64,000 nucleotides of DNA, taken from assembly GCA_007693335.1 (NCBI GenBank), contig REDU01000109.1:1-64000 (forward strand), written 5' to 3'. Positions 28,476 to 36,843 of this stretch are shown piece after piece. The position numbers were made by a program, and so were the translations under genes. Below the pieces are notes generated by a model. The model did not search any database. It saw only the letters and a list, made by a program, of their open reading frames with translations, and was not told the origin of the DNA. Position 1 is the first letter of the stretch, and each line of letters begins with the position of its first letter. This stretch comes from Ilumatobacter sp. GTDB taxonomy: Bacteria; Actinomycetota; Acidimicrobiia; Acidimicrobiales; Ilumatobacteraceae.

Positions 28476-30563
28476 TCAGCGCCACACCCCGGTCACGTCG
28501 AGCAGGACGTGCACTGCTTCGCTGGCCGTGAAGCAGAGCGAGCCGCTGCCGCTCAGACCGACCATGGCCCCGTTGGCCACGGCGCCGTCCTCGGGCCGGA
28601 AGTTCAGGTTCGACGAGCTCGGCTGTGCCCCGCAGGGGTACACGCTGAGGTATCCGGCCGCCGCCGGGTCGACCACCGTCACGTTCACCGAGACCGCTCG
28701 GGCGTCGTCGGGGATCCCGTAGGCGCCGCGGAGCTCCAGCGAACCCTCCTGGCCGGGGGCCATGCGGGTACCGGCGGTCAGCACGTTGAGAGCCGTGCTG
28801 TTCGAGCGGGTGTCGACGATGCGCAGCGGGTTCAGTGCCGTGAAGCGCCGGCCGCCATCGGGGGTGAAGTAACCGCCGAGATCGACGATCACATCCAGCG
28901 ACACGTCCGACTCGAGGCAGATCTCGCCCGCGCTCGACACCGGCACGAGGGCCGAGTTCGGCCGAGTCTCACCAGGACCGAAGTTCACGGTCGACACGTC
29001 CGACGAGGAGCCGGGTGCGCCGCAGGGGAACGCCCGCAGCCAGCCACCGTCCGAGGGGAGGACGGCGGTGAGGTTGATGGCCACGGCGGCGGCATCGGCG
29101 GGAGCGCCACCGGTGACACCGCGCACCTTGACCGGACGGATCTCACCTGGCTGCAGGTGGGCAACCGCTGCACCACGCGTGTCGTAGACGCGTGAGGGGG
29201 CGAGCGGGTGGAACGTCGTGGTGCCGGATCCCTTTGCACGGAAGACGCCGTTCACGTCGATGATGACGTGGGTGTCGACCGATGAGAACAGGCACAGCGA
29301 GCCCGACGAGAGGGGGACCACGGCCTGGTTCGCCGCGGGCAGCGAGCCGAAGTTGACCGTCGACACGTCGGGCGCCACCGGCGAGCAGTTGAAGGCGCTG
29401 AGATATCCGGCACCGGCCTGGCCCGCCACGGTGAAGTTCGCTGACACCGCGGTGACGTCCTTCGCGGCCATCTCGACGCGCGTGATGGTGCCTGCCCGGA
29501 GACGGGACACCCGCAGCGGCTGCCGCGAATCGGCGTGACGGTGAGGCGTGATCGGTTCGAACATCGACTCGGGGCCCACCGTCGACGTGGTCGGGGGCGG
29601 CTCGATCGCGGTCGGCTGGGCGGTGGCCGGCGGCGGCGCCGAGGCGCTCGGTAAGGGTGCGTTCGGATCCACGTTGAACGACCAGGTGACCGAACCGCCG
29701 TCGGTGTCGACGGTGGCCGTGTACCGCCCGGTCGCCAGGTGCTGGCGGGGGACGACCACGACGGCGTTCTCCGACTGGAGGACACTGCGCGCGGTGGCGT
29801 CTGCACCCGTGTTGCCCGGGTGCAGCGTGCACGTCTCGACCGGACCGTTCGGGCCGGTGAGCGTCGAGTTCGCGGCCGAGACCCCCGACGGCATCATCGC
29901 GATGAGGGGGAGGCCGGCGTCGCCCGACCATCCGCAGAGGGTGACCGGGTTGGGTGACTCGGTGATGAAGCGGTGGAGCGGAACGGTGCTCTCCCGGCCG
30001 GGGAAGACCGTCGGGATCGGCGGACGCGGGGCGTCGCCGAGACCGCGCAGCACATCGAGCGTGGCGCCCGATCTCCAGGGTGAGGTGGACGAGCTCGCGC
30101 AGAGACCGAAACCCGATGAGGTCAGGTTGTGGCGGAGCACGCCGATCGCGTGGAACGGTCCGGTCATCCAGAGCTCGATGTGCGAACGGGCCGTCGCGTC
30201 GACCGAGCTGCTCACCGCGACGTTGCCGTTCATGCCGGCGGTGTGACCGCCGGGGGTGTACCCGGGGTTCCCTGGGACCTCGTGATGGCTGATGCCGTTC
30301 AGCAGCATGTAGCACGAGTGGTCACGGCCCTCGGCGCTCCAGGTCGGGTTCTCGGTGACGGGACCCAGCCCCGACATCGAGCGGTACGCATTCACCACAC
30401 CGATCCAGTCATCGTCCTGCACCGCAGCCGCGGGCCCGACCGGAGCAGCCAGGGTCACCAGCGCCGTTGCCGCGACCGCCAGGATCGCGCTCGCGATCAG
30501 GCGTCCGCCGACTCCCGCGCCACTCGTCTCTCGCTCCCGTCGACCACGCATCGCAGAGTCCAT
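28476..30563 (-). CDS. secreted CAP-domain protein with three C-terminal beta repeats
   Basis: A 695-residue extracellular protein. A basic N-terminus and hydrophobic stretch (about 21-47) make a signal peptide ending near PAAA. Residues 52-180 form a CAP/SCP-like domain (VNAYRSMSGLGPV, HSCYML, ISHHE, WMTGPFHAIGVL). Then come a beta-rich region, a Pro/Thr linker (300-332) and three repeats of about 110-120 residues (roughly 334-442, 449-567, 573-695). Each repeat has an x-DTR or ADSR start, a YLSxFxC turn and a closing DVxGV/F strand, with paired cysteines. Function is probably cell-surface or matrix related. The start is one of two nearby ATGs (30563, 30551). Confidence 0.78.
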   Translation of the reverse strand: MDSAMRGRRERETSGAGVGGRLIASAILAVAATALVTLAAPVGPAAAVQDDDWIGVVNAYRSMSGLGPVTENPTWSAEGRDHSCYMLLNGISHHEVPGNPGYTPGGHTAGMNGNVAVSSSVDATARSHIELWMTGPFHAIGVLRHNLTSSGFGLCASSSTSPWRSGATLDVLRGLGDAPRPPIPTVFPGRESTVPLHRFITESPNPVTLCGWSGDAGLPLIAMMPSGVSAANSTLTGPNGPVETCTLHPGNTGADATARSVLQSENAVVVVPRQHLATGRYTATVDTDGGSVTWSFNVDPNAPLPSASAPPPATAQPTAIEPPPTTSTVGPESMFEPITPHRHADSRQPLRVSRLRAGTITRVEMAAKDVTAVSANFTVAGQAGAGYLSAFNCSPVAPDVSTVNFGSLPAANQAVVPLSSGSLCLFSSVDTHVIIDVNGVFRAKGSGTTTFHPLAPSRVYDTRGAAVAHLQPGEIRPVKVRGVTGGAPADAAAVAINLTAVLPSDGGWLRAFPCGAPGSSSDVSTVNFGPGETRPNSALVPVSSAGEICLESDVSLDVIVDLGGYFTPDGGRRFTALNPLRIVDTRSNSTALNVLTAGTRMAPGQEGSLELRGAYGIPDDARAVSVNVTVVDPAAAGYLSVYPCGAQPSSSNLNFRPEDGAVANGAMVGLSGSGSLCFTASEAVHVLLDVTGVWR

Positions 30564-30671
30564 CGGAGCGACCGGGGCCCGCCGTGAAGGCGTCGAGGAG
30601 TCTTGAGGGTTTCCTGAGGCGGATCTCGACGAAAAGGGCGGATCGGTGAACTCTCGACACACTCCGTGGTC

Positions 30672-32057
30672 TCAGTGGCGGAGCACCCGTCGCACGACCG
30701 TGCCGAGTGGGCGCCCGGCGAGACCACCGGTGCCGTTCTCGGCACGGTCCGCCGCGCCGGCAGCGCTGCGGACGAGGTTCACCCCCAACCACCTCAGCGG
30801 CTCGGGCTCCCACCGTCGCGAGCGATGACCCACCCAGGGGAGCCGGACGAGTTCGGTGTCCGCCCCGGTGACGAGATCGGCCAGGGTGCGCCCGGCGAGG
30901 TGGGTCGTGGCCACGCCGTCACCCACGTAGCCGCCAGCAACGGCGAGACCGGCTCGGCGATCGAAACGAACCGTGGGGTGCAGATCGCGAGGTACGCCCA
31001 GGGGACCACCCCAGTGATGGGTGATCTCGGTGTCGGCCAGGGTCGGGAACAGCTCGTGCAACGTCTCGGTCAGGGCATCGCGCACACGCCGGTCGGTGTC
31101 GAACGACGGGTCGATCCGCGAGCCGAAGTGGTACGGCGCCCCCCGGCCGCCGAACGCGATGCGTCCGTCGGCCGTGCGCTGCCCGTAGATCACGGTGTGG
31201 CGCCCGTCGGCGAACGTCGGACGCGATTCCAGTCCGATCGAGCGCCACTGGGCGTCCGACAGCGGTGCCGTTGCGATCATCATCGAATACAGCGGCACCA
31301 GCTCCCGACGAGCCGAACGGAAACCCGCCGTGTACCCCTCGGTGGCGCGGACGACCACCTCGGCACGCACGCGACCTCGGGCCGTCGTGACCCATCCGGG
31401 GTCGATCCGTTCGACCACGGTGTGCTCGTGGATCGTGACCCCGCGCTTCACCACGGCCGAGGCGAGTCCGTGCACGAGCTTGCCGGGATGGACAGCAGCG
31501 CAGTGTGGTGTGAACACCGCGCCCCGAACCCGGGTGGCGCCGCACACGGCGCTCGCCTCGTCGCTGTCCATCCACCGCAGGTGCTCATCGCCGAACCCGA
31601 ACGATCGGGCGATCTCGATGGTGTGGGTGGCCCGCTCGTGCTGGGGGTCGTTGCGGACGAGATCGACGGTCCCGCCCACGGTGATGTCGGCGTCGATCGA
31701 CTCACGCTCGCAGGTGCCGGTGATGTCGGCGAGCGTGTCGAACATGGCGTGCTGCATCCGCACGGCTGCGCCTCGACCGTGTCGCCGGGCCGTCGCCTCG
31801 ATCGACATCGGGAGCAACGCCGAGCACCACCCACCGTTGCGGCCGCTGGCGCCGAATCCGACGTGCTCGCGATCGAGCACCGTGATGCGCAGCGTGGGAT
31901 CGGCCCGTGCGAGGTGGTACGCGGTCCACAGCCCGGTGAAACCGGCACCCACGATGGCCACATCGCACTCGACGTTCCCGCCGAGCGGCGCGTACCCCTG
32001 TCGGAGGTCCGGTGGCAGCGTGTCGTCCCACAGTGAGCGATGGTCGGTCCGGTCCAC
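30672..32057 (-). CDS. FAD-dependent amine/amino-acid oxidoreductase (DAO family)
   Basis: A 461-residue flavoenzyme. The N-terminal dinucleotide motif is DVAIVGAGFTGLWTAYHL, followed by the GASGRNGGW loop characteristic of the DAO family, including gamma-glutamylputrescine oxidase-like proteins. The C-terminal GGYVGDGVATTHLAGRTLADLV closes the FAD site. It likely oxidises a secondary amine or amino acid with oxygen or another acceptor. The GTG at 32057 lies six nucleotides from TAGCGT on the minus strand. It is divergent from the CPBP protease gene. Confidence 0.82.
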   Translation of the reverse strand: MDRTDHRSLWDDTLPPDLRQGYAPLGGNVECDVAIVGAGFTGLWTAYHLARADPTLRITVLDREHVGFGASGRNGGWCSALLPMSIEATARRHGRGAAVRMQHAMFDTLADITGTCERESIDADITVGGTVDLVRNDPQHERATHTIEIARSFGFGDEHLRWMDSDEASAVCGATRVRGAVFTPHCAAVHPGKLVHGLASAVVKRGVTIHEHTVVERIDPGWVTTARGRVRAEVVVRATEGYTAGFRSARRELVPLYSMMIATAPLSDAQWRSIGLESRPTFADGRHTVIYGQRTADGRIAFGGRGAPYHFGSRIDPSFDTDRRVRDALTETLHELFPTLADTEITHHWGGPLGVPRDLHPTVRFDRRAGLAVAGGYVGDGVATTHLAGRTLADLVTGADTELVRLPWVGHRSRRWEPEPLRWLGVNLVRSAAGAADRAENGTGGLAGRPLGTVVRRVLRH

Positions 32058-32062
32058 ACCTC

Positions 32063-32069
32063 TACGCTA
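32063..32069. promoter_or_regulatory. overlapping divergent -10 elements
   Basis: TACGCT (32063-32068) on the plus strand serves the CPBP gene at 32082, with a 13-nt gap. TAGCGT (complement of 32064-32069) on the minus strand ends six nucleotides before the GTG at 32057. The intergenic region is 24 bp. Confidence 0.45.
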
Positions 32070-32081
32070 GGTGACGCCGTC

Positions 32082-33251
32082 ATGAGCACCTTCCCCCCGC
32101 CCACCACTGCCCCAGCGGGCTGGTATCCAGATCCCGAGGGTGGTTCATCGCCGCGCTACTTCGACGGACGCGTGTGGTACGCCGCAGGGCATCGCGCTGA
32201 TCCATCCGGGCACGATCCGTTCGGGCCACCTCGGCCGTCGCATCCCGAGCTCCCGATCGCCGCGGCGTTCGGCGCGCTGTTCATCCTCGTCGTCTCGCTC
32301 GTGGGCGGGCGTCTGCTGGTCGATCAGCTGATCGGTTTCGGGTGGCCGGTGCTCGTCTACGTGGCGATCCTCGCCACGGTCGGCTACGGCCCGTCACTGG
32401 CATGGTGCTGGCACGTCACCCGGCGGTGGGGTACCCGTTCGCTGGCGGATGACATCGGGCTGCGTTTCCGTTGGAGTGATCTGGGCTGGGGTCCGTTGAT
32501 CTGGATCGCTGCCGTGATGTGCCAGATCGTGGTGGCGGCGGTCGTGCTCGTGACCGGAGTACCGACCAGCAGCAACACCGAGGGCATCGCCGAGATCGAC
32601 GCCGATCGCGCGTACGTGGTCGCGCTGCTGATCACCGCGGTGGTGGCGGCGCCCTTCGTCGAGGAGATGGTGTTCCGCGGCGTGGTGATGCGTGGCTTCC
32701 TCAGCCGGATGGGCGTGGTGCTGACCATCGCCCTGCAGGCGGTGCTGTTCGGTCTCGCCCACGTCGACCCGGTCCGCGGCGTCGGCAACGTGGGGCTCGT
32801 CATCATCTTGTCGGGGGTGGGTGTCGCGCTCGGCGTGGCCGCGTACCTGCTCCGTCGGATCGGCCCCGCCATCGTGGCCCATGCGTTGTTCAACGGTGTG
32901 GTGCTCGCCATCGTGCTCACCGGGCTCGCCGATCGGCTGCAGGAGCGTCTCGACGACTCATCGGCGGGGATGCAGGGCACCGCCGCGGTCGAGCAGCGGC
33001 GCGTTGTCGATCAGGCGCACGCCACCGATCCAGACCGCGAGTACCAGCAGGCTCTGCTCGTCGAGGTGATCGGCAGCGGCGAAGGTCCGTCGGTCGACCA
33101 CGGTCGCGTACTCGGTTCGGGCCAGCGGCTCGGCATCGAGCACCGCGACCGCAGCCGCCTCGATCTCGGCCACCGTGACGTGTCGGTTCGTCTCCACCAG
33201 GTCACCCACGGCCGCCAGCGCTCTGGGCACGCAGCGGGCCGCTCGCCGTGA
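32082..33251 (+). CDS. DUF2510 + CPBP intramembrane protease
   Basis: A 389-residue membrane protein. Residues 10-40 are a DUF2510 motif (GWYPDPEGGSSPRYFDGRVWY), typical of actinobacteria. Helices follow from about residue 65. The CPBP (Abi/CAAX-protease) signature is FVEEMVFRGVVMR, FGLAHVDPVRG and the HALFN block. Relatives cleave prenylated or bacteriocin-related peptides, or act in immunity to them. After the last helix (near VLAIVLTGLADRL) the frame runs another 90-100 codons antisense to panC before a stop at 33251. That tail is low-complexity and may not be functional. Confidence 0.78.
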   Translation: MSTFPPPTTAPAGWYPDPEGGSSPRYFDGRVWYAAGHRADPSGHDPFGPPRPSHPELPIAAAFGALFILVVSLVGGRLLVDQLIGFGWPVLVYVAILATVGYGPSLAWCWHVTRRWGTRSLADDIGLRFRWSDLGWGPLIWIAAVMCQIVVAAVVLVTGVPTSSNTEGIAEIDADRAYVVALLITAVVAAPFVEEMVFRGVVMRGFLSRMGVVLTIALQAVLFGLAHVDPVRGVGNVGLVIILSGVGVALGVAAYLLRRIGPAIVAHALFNGVVLAIVLTGLADRLQERLDDSSAGMQGTAAVEQRRVVDQAHATDPDREYQQALLVEVIGSGEGPSVDHGRVLGSGQRLGIEHRDRSRLDLGHRDVSVRLHQVTHGRQRSGHAAGRSP

Positions 33252-33866
33252 CGTGGCGTCGAGCCGCTGGTTGCGGCTCGAGCGCGCCAGTCCGTCGAAC
33301 TCTCGAACCGTCGGCACGCCGACCACCTCCACCCCGAGCTCGAGATCGATCACCAGCCGCCGGACGATCGCCAACTGCTGGGCGTCCTTCTCGCCGAAGA
33401 CCGCCACATCGGGACGCACCGCGCCGAAGAGCTTGGTGACCACGGTTGCGACCCCCCGGAAGTGTCCGGGCCGGTGCGCGCCCTCGAAGCCGCTCGCCAA
33501 CCGGCCCGGCTCGACGTGGGTGTCGAACCCGTCGGGGTACATCGCCGCCGCCGTGGGCACGTACGCGGCGTGTACACCGAGCGCGCGGCAGCGGCTCAGG
33601 TCGTGGCCGATCTCGCGGGGGTAGGCGTCGAAGTCGTCGCTGCGGTCGAACTGGAGTGGATTCACGAACACCGAGACCACCACGAGATCGCATCGTGAGC
33701 GGGCCACCTCGATCAGGGCGAGATGCCCGTCATGGAGGGCGCCCATCGTCGGGACGAACCCGATGCGGGCGCCATCGCGACGCTGTCGATCGCTCCACGA
33801 CCGCATCGCGGCCGGTGTGTCGAACAGCAGCAGATCGCTGCCGGCGTCATGCGTGTGGTCACCCAT
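32958..33866 (-). CDS. panC: pantothenate synthetase
   Basis: A 302-residue enzyme condensing pantoate and beta-alanine with ATP to form pantothenate for CoA. Hallmarks are GFVPTMGALHDGHLALI (HxGH), VFVNPLQFD, and FGEKDAQQLAIV, with SSRNQRL in the later nucleotide region. The C-terminus ends GGVRLIDNAPL, close to the family's usual end, so the stop at 32958 is sound. It overlaps the 3' end of the CPBP gene by 294 nt, tail to tail. It follows the esterase gene by 18 nt on the same strand. Confidence 0.93.
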   Translation of the reverse strand: MGDHTHDAGSDLLLFDTPAAMRSWSDRQRRDGARIGFVPTMGALHDGHLALIEVARSRCDLVVVSVFVNPLQFDRSDDFDAYPREIGHDLSRCRALGVHAAYVPTAAAMYPDGFDTHVEPGRLASGFEGAHRPGHFRGVATVVTKLFGAVRPDVAVFGEKDAQQLAIVRRLVIDLELGVEVVGVPTVREFDGLARSSRNQRLDATSRRAARCVPRALAAVGDLVETNRHVTVAEIEAAAVAVLDAEPLARTEYATVVDRRTFAAADHLDEQSLLVLAVWIGGVRLIDNAPLLDRGGALHPRR

Positions 33867-33884
33867 GGTGATCGCCCATGCTGA

Positions 33885-35348
33885 TCACTCGGACCGTCGC
33901 CCGGGGCGGGTGTCCCACAGCTGGCGCAGCCCTGGTTCGGGATCATCGACGGTGCTGCTCTCGACGTCGATCCGACGCGTCGATCTGGCCTCGAGTTCAT
34001 AGACGGGCCACCCGGGGGTGCCATCGTGCGCGAATGCCACGATGGCACCCGAGAGCTCGTCGGCCACGGCGATGCGCTCGTTCCCCTGGCCGGTGAACAT
34101 CTCGACGCCGGGCCGGTCGAGGTTGTGGAACGCGAACGGGATGTCGAGACCATGACACGACCCCAGGAGGCCGCCGAAGGCCGGCGTCGGGTACGTGAAC
34201 CAGTACATCCAGGTGGTCCGTCGGGCGCTCACGCGTTGCTCGGCCAGCTCGCGGGCCGGGACACGGAAGCCCTGGTCGGTCTGGAGCGCCGAGACCAATT
34301 GGCCGGGCGTCGCCCCGCGACGGTGATCCCGGTAGCAGCCGACCGCCTCCCGGGCACGGTCACCGAACGTCTCGGTGAACCGCTGGTGCATCGTCTGCTC
34401 GTCGATCGCGGCGTTGGCGGGGTCGAAGGTGGTGAACAGCTGCATCTCGTCGCGGGTGGTCCCGATCACCAGTGGACGGGCGTCGTTCGCGGCCGCCGGT
34501 ACGATCGATTCAGGGAGCAGCTGGCCGTCGCGGGTGGGAGCGAAGGCCGTGATGGCGCCGGCGGGGTCGGCGAGCAGCTCACCCTGGGCGGCGAGCAGTC
34601 GATCGAGGTCGAGACCGACGAGTTCGCGTTCGCCGGTCACACCCGCGGCCCGGACGAGCTGCTCGGTCGCCTCCTGGGCCCGGCGACGGGATCGGAGCTG
34701 CGTGATCGAGGGGCTCATCGCCCAACCACGCCGGAACAGATCACGCGCCCCCGGCACGGCCATCAGCGCCAGCACACTGGCGCCACCGGCCGACTCGCCG
34801 AACACGGTCACGTTGCCCGGGTCACCCCCGAACGCGGCGATGTTGTCGCGGACCCACCGGAGCGCCTGCACCTGGTCGTGCAGGCCGCCGTTCGAGACGC
34901 CCGTGAACCCGAGGGCGCCGAGGCGGTAGTTGATCGACACCACGACGACATCACCGCGCTCGCACAGCGAAGCGCCGTGGTACCACGGCATCGCCGCGCC
35001 CCCGGTCACGAACGCGCCGCCGTGCACCCACACCAGCACGGGGCGGCGGCGCCCGTCGATCCCCGGTGTGGAAACCTCGAGGTGGTGGCACGCCTCGTCG
35101 GTCGTCACATCGGGGTCGCCCAGGAGCCGCTCGAGGGCACCGGCGAGCTGCGGGGCCTGGGCACGGTGCCGTGTGGCGTCGAGCGGCTCCGACCACGGAT
35201 CGAGCGGCTGCGGTGGCGCGAGCCGCTCGGCCGCGGCGTAGGGGATGCCACGGAACACCGACGCGGTGCCCTCGCGGATCCCGACCACGGGCCCGCACGG
35301 GGGGTCGGCGACGGGTGCGGGGTCGGGTTCGAGGGCCGATGCCGTCAT
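33885..35348 (-). CDS. type-B carboxylesterase
   Basis: A 487-residue alpha/beta hydrolase of the carboxylesterase type-B family. The GxSxG elbow is VTVFGESAGGASV, the oxyanion region is WVHGGAFVTGG, and the catalytic His is in LLGSCHGLDIPFAF. It hydrolyses carboxylic esters; substrate unknown. No signal peptide is present, so it should act in the cytoplasm. The ATG at 35348 is eight nucleotides from TACCGT on the minus strand, within a 26-bp divergent gap. Upstream frame extension is unsupported. Confidence 0.87.
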   Translation of the reverse strand: MTASALEPDPAPVADPPCGPVVGIREGTASVFRGIPYAAAERLAPPQPLDPWSEPLDATRHRAQAPQLAGALERLLGDPDVTTDEACHHLEVSTPGIDGRRRPVLVWVHGGAFVTGGAAMPWYHGASLCERGDVVVVSINYRLGALGFTGVSNGGLHDQVQALRWVRDNIAAFGGDPGNVTVFGESAGGASVLALMAVPGARDLFRRGWAMSPSITQLRSRRRAQEATEQLVRAAGVTGERELVGLDLDRLLAAQGELLADPAGAITAFAPTRDGQLLPESIVPAAANDARPLVIGTTRDEMQLFTTFDPANAAIDEQTMHQRFTETFGDRAREAVGCYRDHRRGATPGQLVSALQTDQGFRVPARELAEQRVSARRTTWMYWFTYPTPAFGGLLGSCHGLDIPFAFHNLDRPGVEMFTGQGNERIAVADELSGAIVAFAHDGTPGWPVYELEARSTRRIDVESSTVDDPEPGLRQLWDTRPGRRSE

Positions 35349-35356
35349 CGCCACCG

Positions 35357-35366
35357 ACGGTAGTGT
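35357..35366. promoter_or_regulatory. overlapping divergent -10 elements
   Basis: TAGTGT (35361-35366) on the plus strand ends eight nucleotides before the GTG at 35375. TACCGT (complement of 35357-35362) on the minus strand ends eight nucleotides before the ATG at 35348. The two share the TA at 35361-35362. Confidence 0.5.
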
Positions 35367-35374
35367 GCCTGCCC

Positions 35375-36025
35375 GTGCTGCACCGCCCCCGTCGCCCCGA
35401 CAGCCCGTGGCATCGCGCCATCGGGTCGAGCAAGCGGATGGCCGGTGAGGTCGTGCAACGGATCTGGGAGACCGCGGTGGAGGTGGCGGCCATCGGCCCG
35501 CAGAGTCCGCGCGGCCGTCGGTTCGGATCGTTCGGTGCCGACAGCGTGATCTGCTTCCCACACAACACCTTGATGAACGAGCAGTACGTGCACATCGGCA
35601 CGGGCACGATGATCGGGCCCGGTGTGACGCTCTCGGCCGGGATGGTGCCCGGACAGTCGTGCCTCACCGAGCGGGTCGTGACCATCGGCGACCGCTGCCT
35701 GATCGGACGGGGGAGCGGCATCGTCGGGCATCTCGAGATCGTGATCGGCGACGACGTCTGGACCGGGCACCACGTGTACCTCACCGACCAGAACCACGGC
35801 TATCTCGATCCCGACCTGCCGATCTCGAAGCAGGTGCAGCCCGAGCGTCCCGTTCACGTGGGTGACGGGTCGTGGCTCGGACACGGTTGCGTGGTGCTGC
35901 CGGGGTCGACCATCGGCCGCCACGTCGTGATCGGGGCCAACAGCGTGGTGACAGGACACATCCCCGACTTCTCGGTGGCCGTGGGCGCGCCCGCACGCGT
36001 GGTCGCGACCATCCAGCGCGACTGA
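35375..36025 (+). CDS. hexapeptide-repeat acyltransferase
   Basis: A 216-residue left-handed beta-helix transferase. Repeats of the [LIV]-G-x4 type run from about residue 75 (VHIGTGTMIGPGVTL) through VVTIGDRCLIGRGSGI and VIGDDVWTGHHVYLTDQNH to LPGSTIGRHVVIGANSVV. The end, VAVGAPARVVATI, is the usual capping segment of galactoside/maltose O-acetyltransferase relatives. The His-rich loop WTGHHVYLTDQNHGY holds the likely catalytic histidine. The acceptor is probably a sugar or antibiotic but cannot be named. GTG 35363 is an alternative start. Confidence 0.82.
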   Translation: MLHRPRRPDSPWHRAIGSSKRMAGEVVQRIWETAVEVAAIGPQSPRGRRFGSFGADSVICFPHNTLMNEQYVHIGTGTMIGPGVTLSAGMVPGQSCLTERVVTIGDRCLIGRGSGIVGHLEIVIGDDVWTGHHVYLTDQNHGYLDPDLPISKQVQPERPVHVGDGSWLGHGCVVLPGSTIGRHVVIGANSVVTGHIPDFSVAVGAPARVVATIQRD

Positions 36026-36041
36026 CGCCACGCGGTCGGGG

Positions 36042-36623
36042 TCAGAGGTCGCGTGGGGCCACGCAGGCGGGCATGTGGTTGTCGACCGCGAAGCGGGTCA
36101 GCCGCTCGCTGATGGGGACCCCACCGGTCTCGGCCTGGCGGAACGGTTCGTTCGCACCGGAACGGACGAGGTCGGCGTAGTCACGACGGTTCTGGAGGTA
36201 CACGCGGTAGTCGGCTTCCCACCGCGGAACGAGCTCGGCGCCCTTGGCATCGCTGGGGGTGACGGCCACGACGTCGTCGATCATCCGCTCGACCACGTCG
36301 GTCGAGGTGTCGATCAGATCGGCGCGTTCGCGGAGCATGGCCCGGTCGTCGGGATCGATGCGTCGGTAATCGGCCAGCCCCTCGCGCTCGACGTTGGCGG
36401 CGGCGCAGATCTCCTGGGCGCGGTCGGCCCACGCCCGATCGTCGATGCGGTTGATCGACTCCTTCGACGCGAAGAACAGTGCCCACACCCAGAACACCAC
36501 GAACACGAGAATGGCCAGCGAGATGAGCACGATGCCCAGTGTCGGCCGTGGTCGGCCCTGATCGCTGCCGGGTCCGAGTGGTTCGTGCCCGGGCCCCGCT
36601 GGATCGTGAGCGGTGTGGGTCAC
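36042..36623 (-). CDS. single-pass membrane protein, uncharacterised
   Basis: A 193-residue protein. A Pro/Gly/His-rich cytoplasmic start (about 30 residues) is followed by one helix (LGIVLISLAILVFVVFWVWALFF) and an extracytoplasmic helical domain with two cysteines (EICAAANVERE and HMPACVAPRDL). The pattern resembles uncharacterised actinobacterial proteins with a four-helix extracellular domain. The GTG at 36623 overlaps the stop of the 59-aa ORF by 4 nt (GTGA) and has GAGG five nucleotides upstream, which decides it over the ATG at 36650. No function is known. Confidence 0.72.
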   Translation of the reverse strand: MTHTAHDPAGPGHEPLGPGSDQGRPRPTLGIVLISLAILVFVVFWVWALFFASKESINRIDDRAWADRAQEICAAANVEREGLADYRRIDPDDRAMLRERADLIDTSTDVVERMIDDVVAVTPSDAKGAELVPRWEADYRVYLQNRRDYADLVRSGANEPFRQAETGGVPISERLTRFAVDNHMPACVAPRDL

Positions 36624-36799
36624 GACGACCTCGCGGGGCGGTGGCACCATCGGGCGGTGGCGTCGAACCCGCGGTGTGCGTTGTTCAGCCCGTGGGCGGC
36701 GAAGAGGACACCGACGGTGATCCACAGCGCCGACAGCGCGGTGTCGGAGGCGGCGGGCTCCGTGACGGCCGACAGGGCCGGGGCGATGATCGAGATCAC
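36620..36799 (-). CDS. 59-aa membrane peptide coupled to downstream gene
   Basis: A 59-codon ORF starting GTG at 36799. It has one or two hydrophobic stretches (VISIIAPALSAV; ALSALWITVGVLFAAHGL) and a polar C-terminus (NNAHRGFDATARWCHRPARSS). TAACGT (minus strand, 36808-36813) lies eight nucleotides upstream, so the message would be leaderless. Its TGA overlaps the GTG of the 193-aa gene by 4 nt. I do not recognise a family. Confidence 0.6.
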   Translation of the reverse strand: MISIIAPALSAVTEPAASDTALSALWITVGVLFAAHGLNNAHRGFDATARWCHRPARSS

Positions 36800-36807
36800 A
36801 ACTCACG

Positions 36808-36813
36808 ACGTTA
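36808..36813 (-). promoter_or_regulatory. -10 element of the small membrane protein operon
   Basis: TAACGT on the minus strand, eight nucleotides before the GTG at 36799. Confidence 0.45.
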
Positions 36814-36830
36814 CGGCCCCGGTCCGCTGG

Positions 36831-36836
36831 TAGAAA
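36831..36836 (+). promoter_or_regulatory. possible -10 element of the ABC exporter operon
   Basis: TAGAAA ends seven nucleotides before the GTG at 36844. It lacks the final T, so it is a weaker call. Confidence 0.3.
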
Positions 36837-36843
36837 CTCGGCC

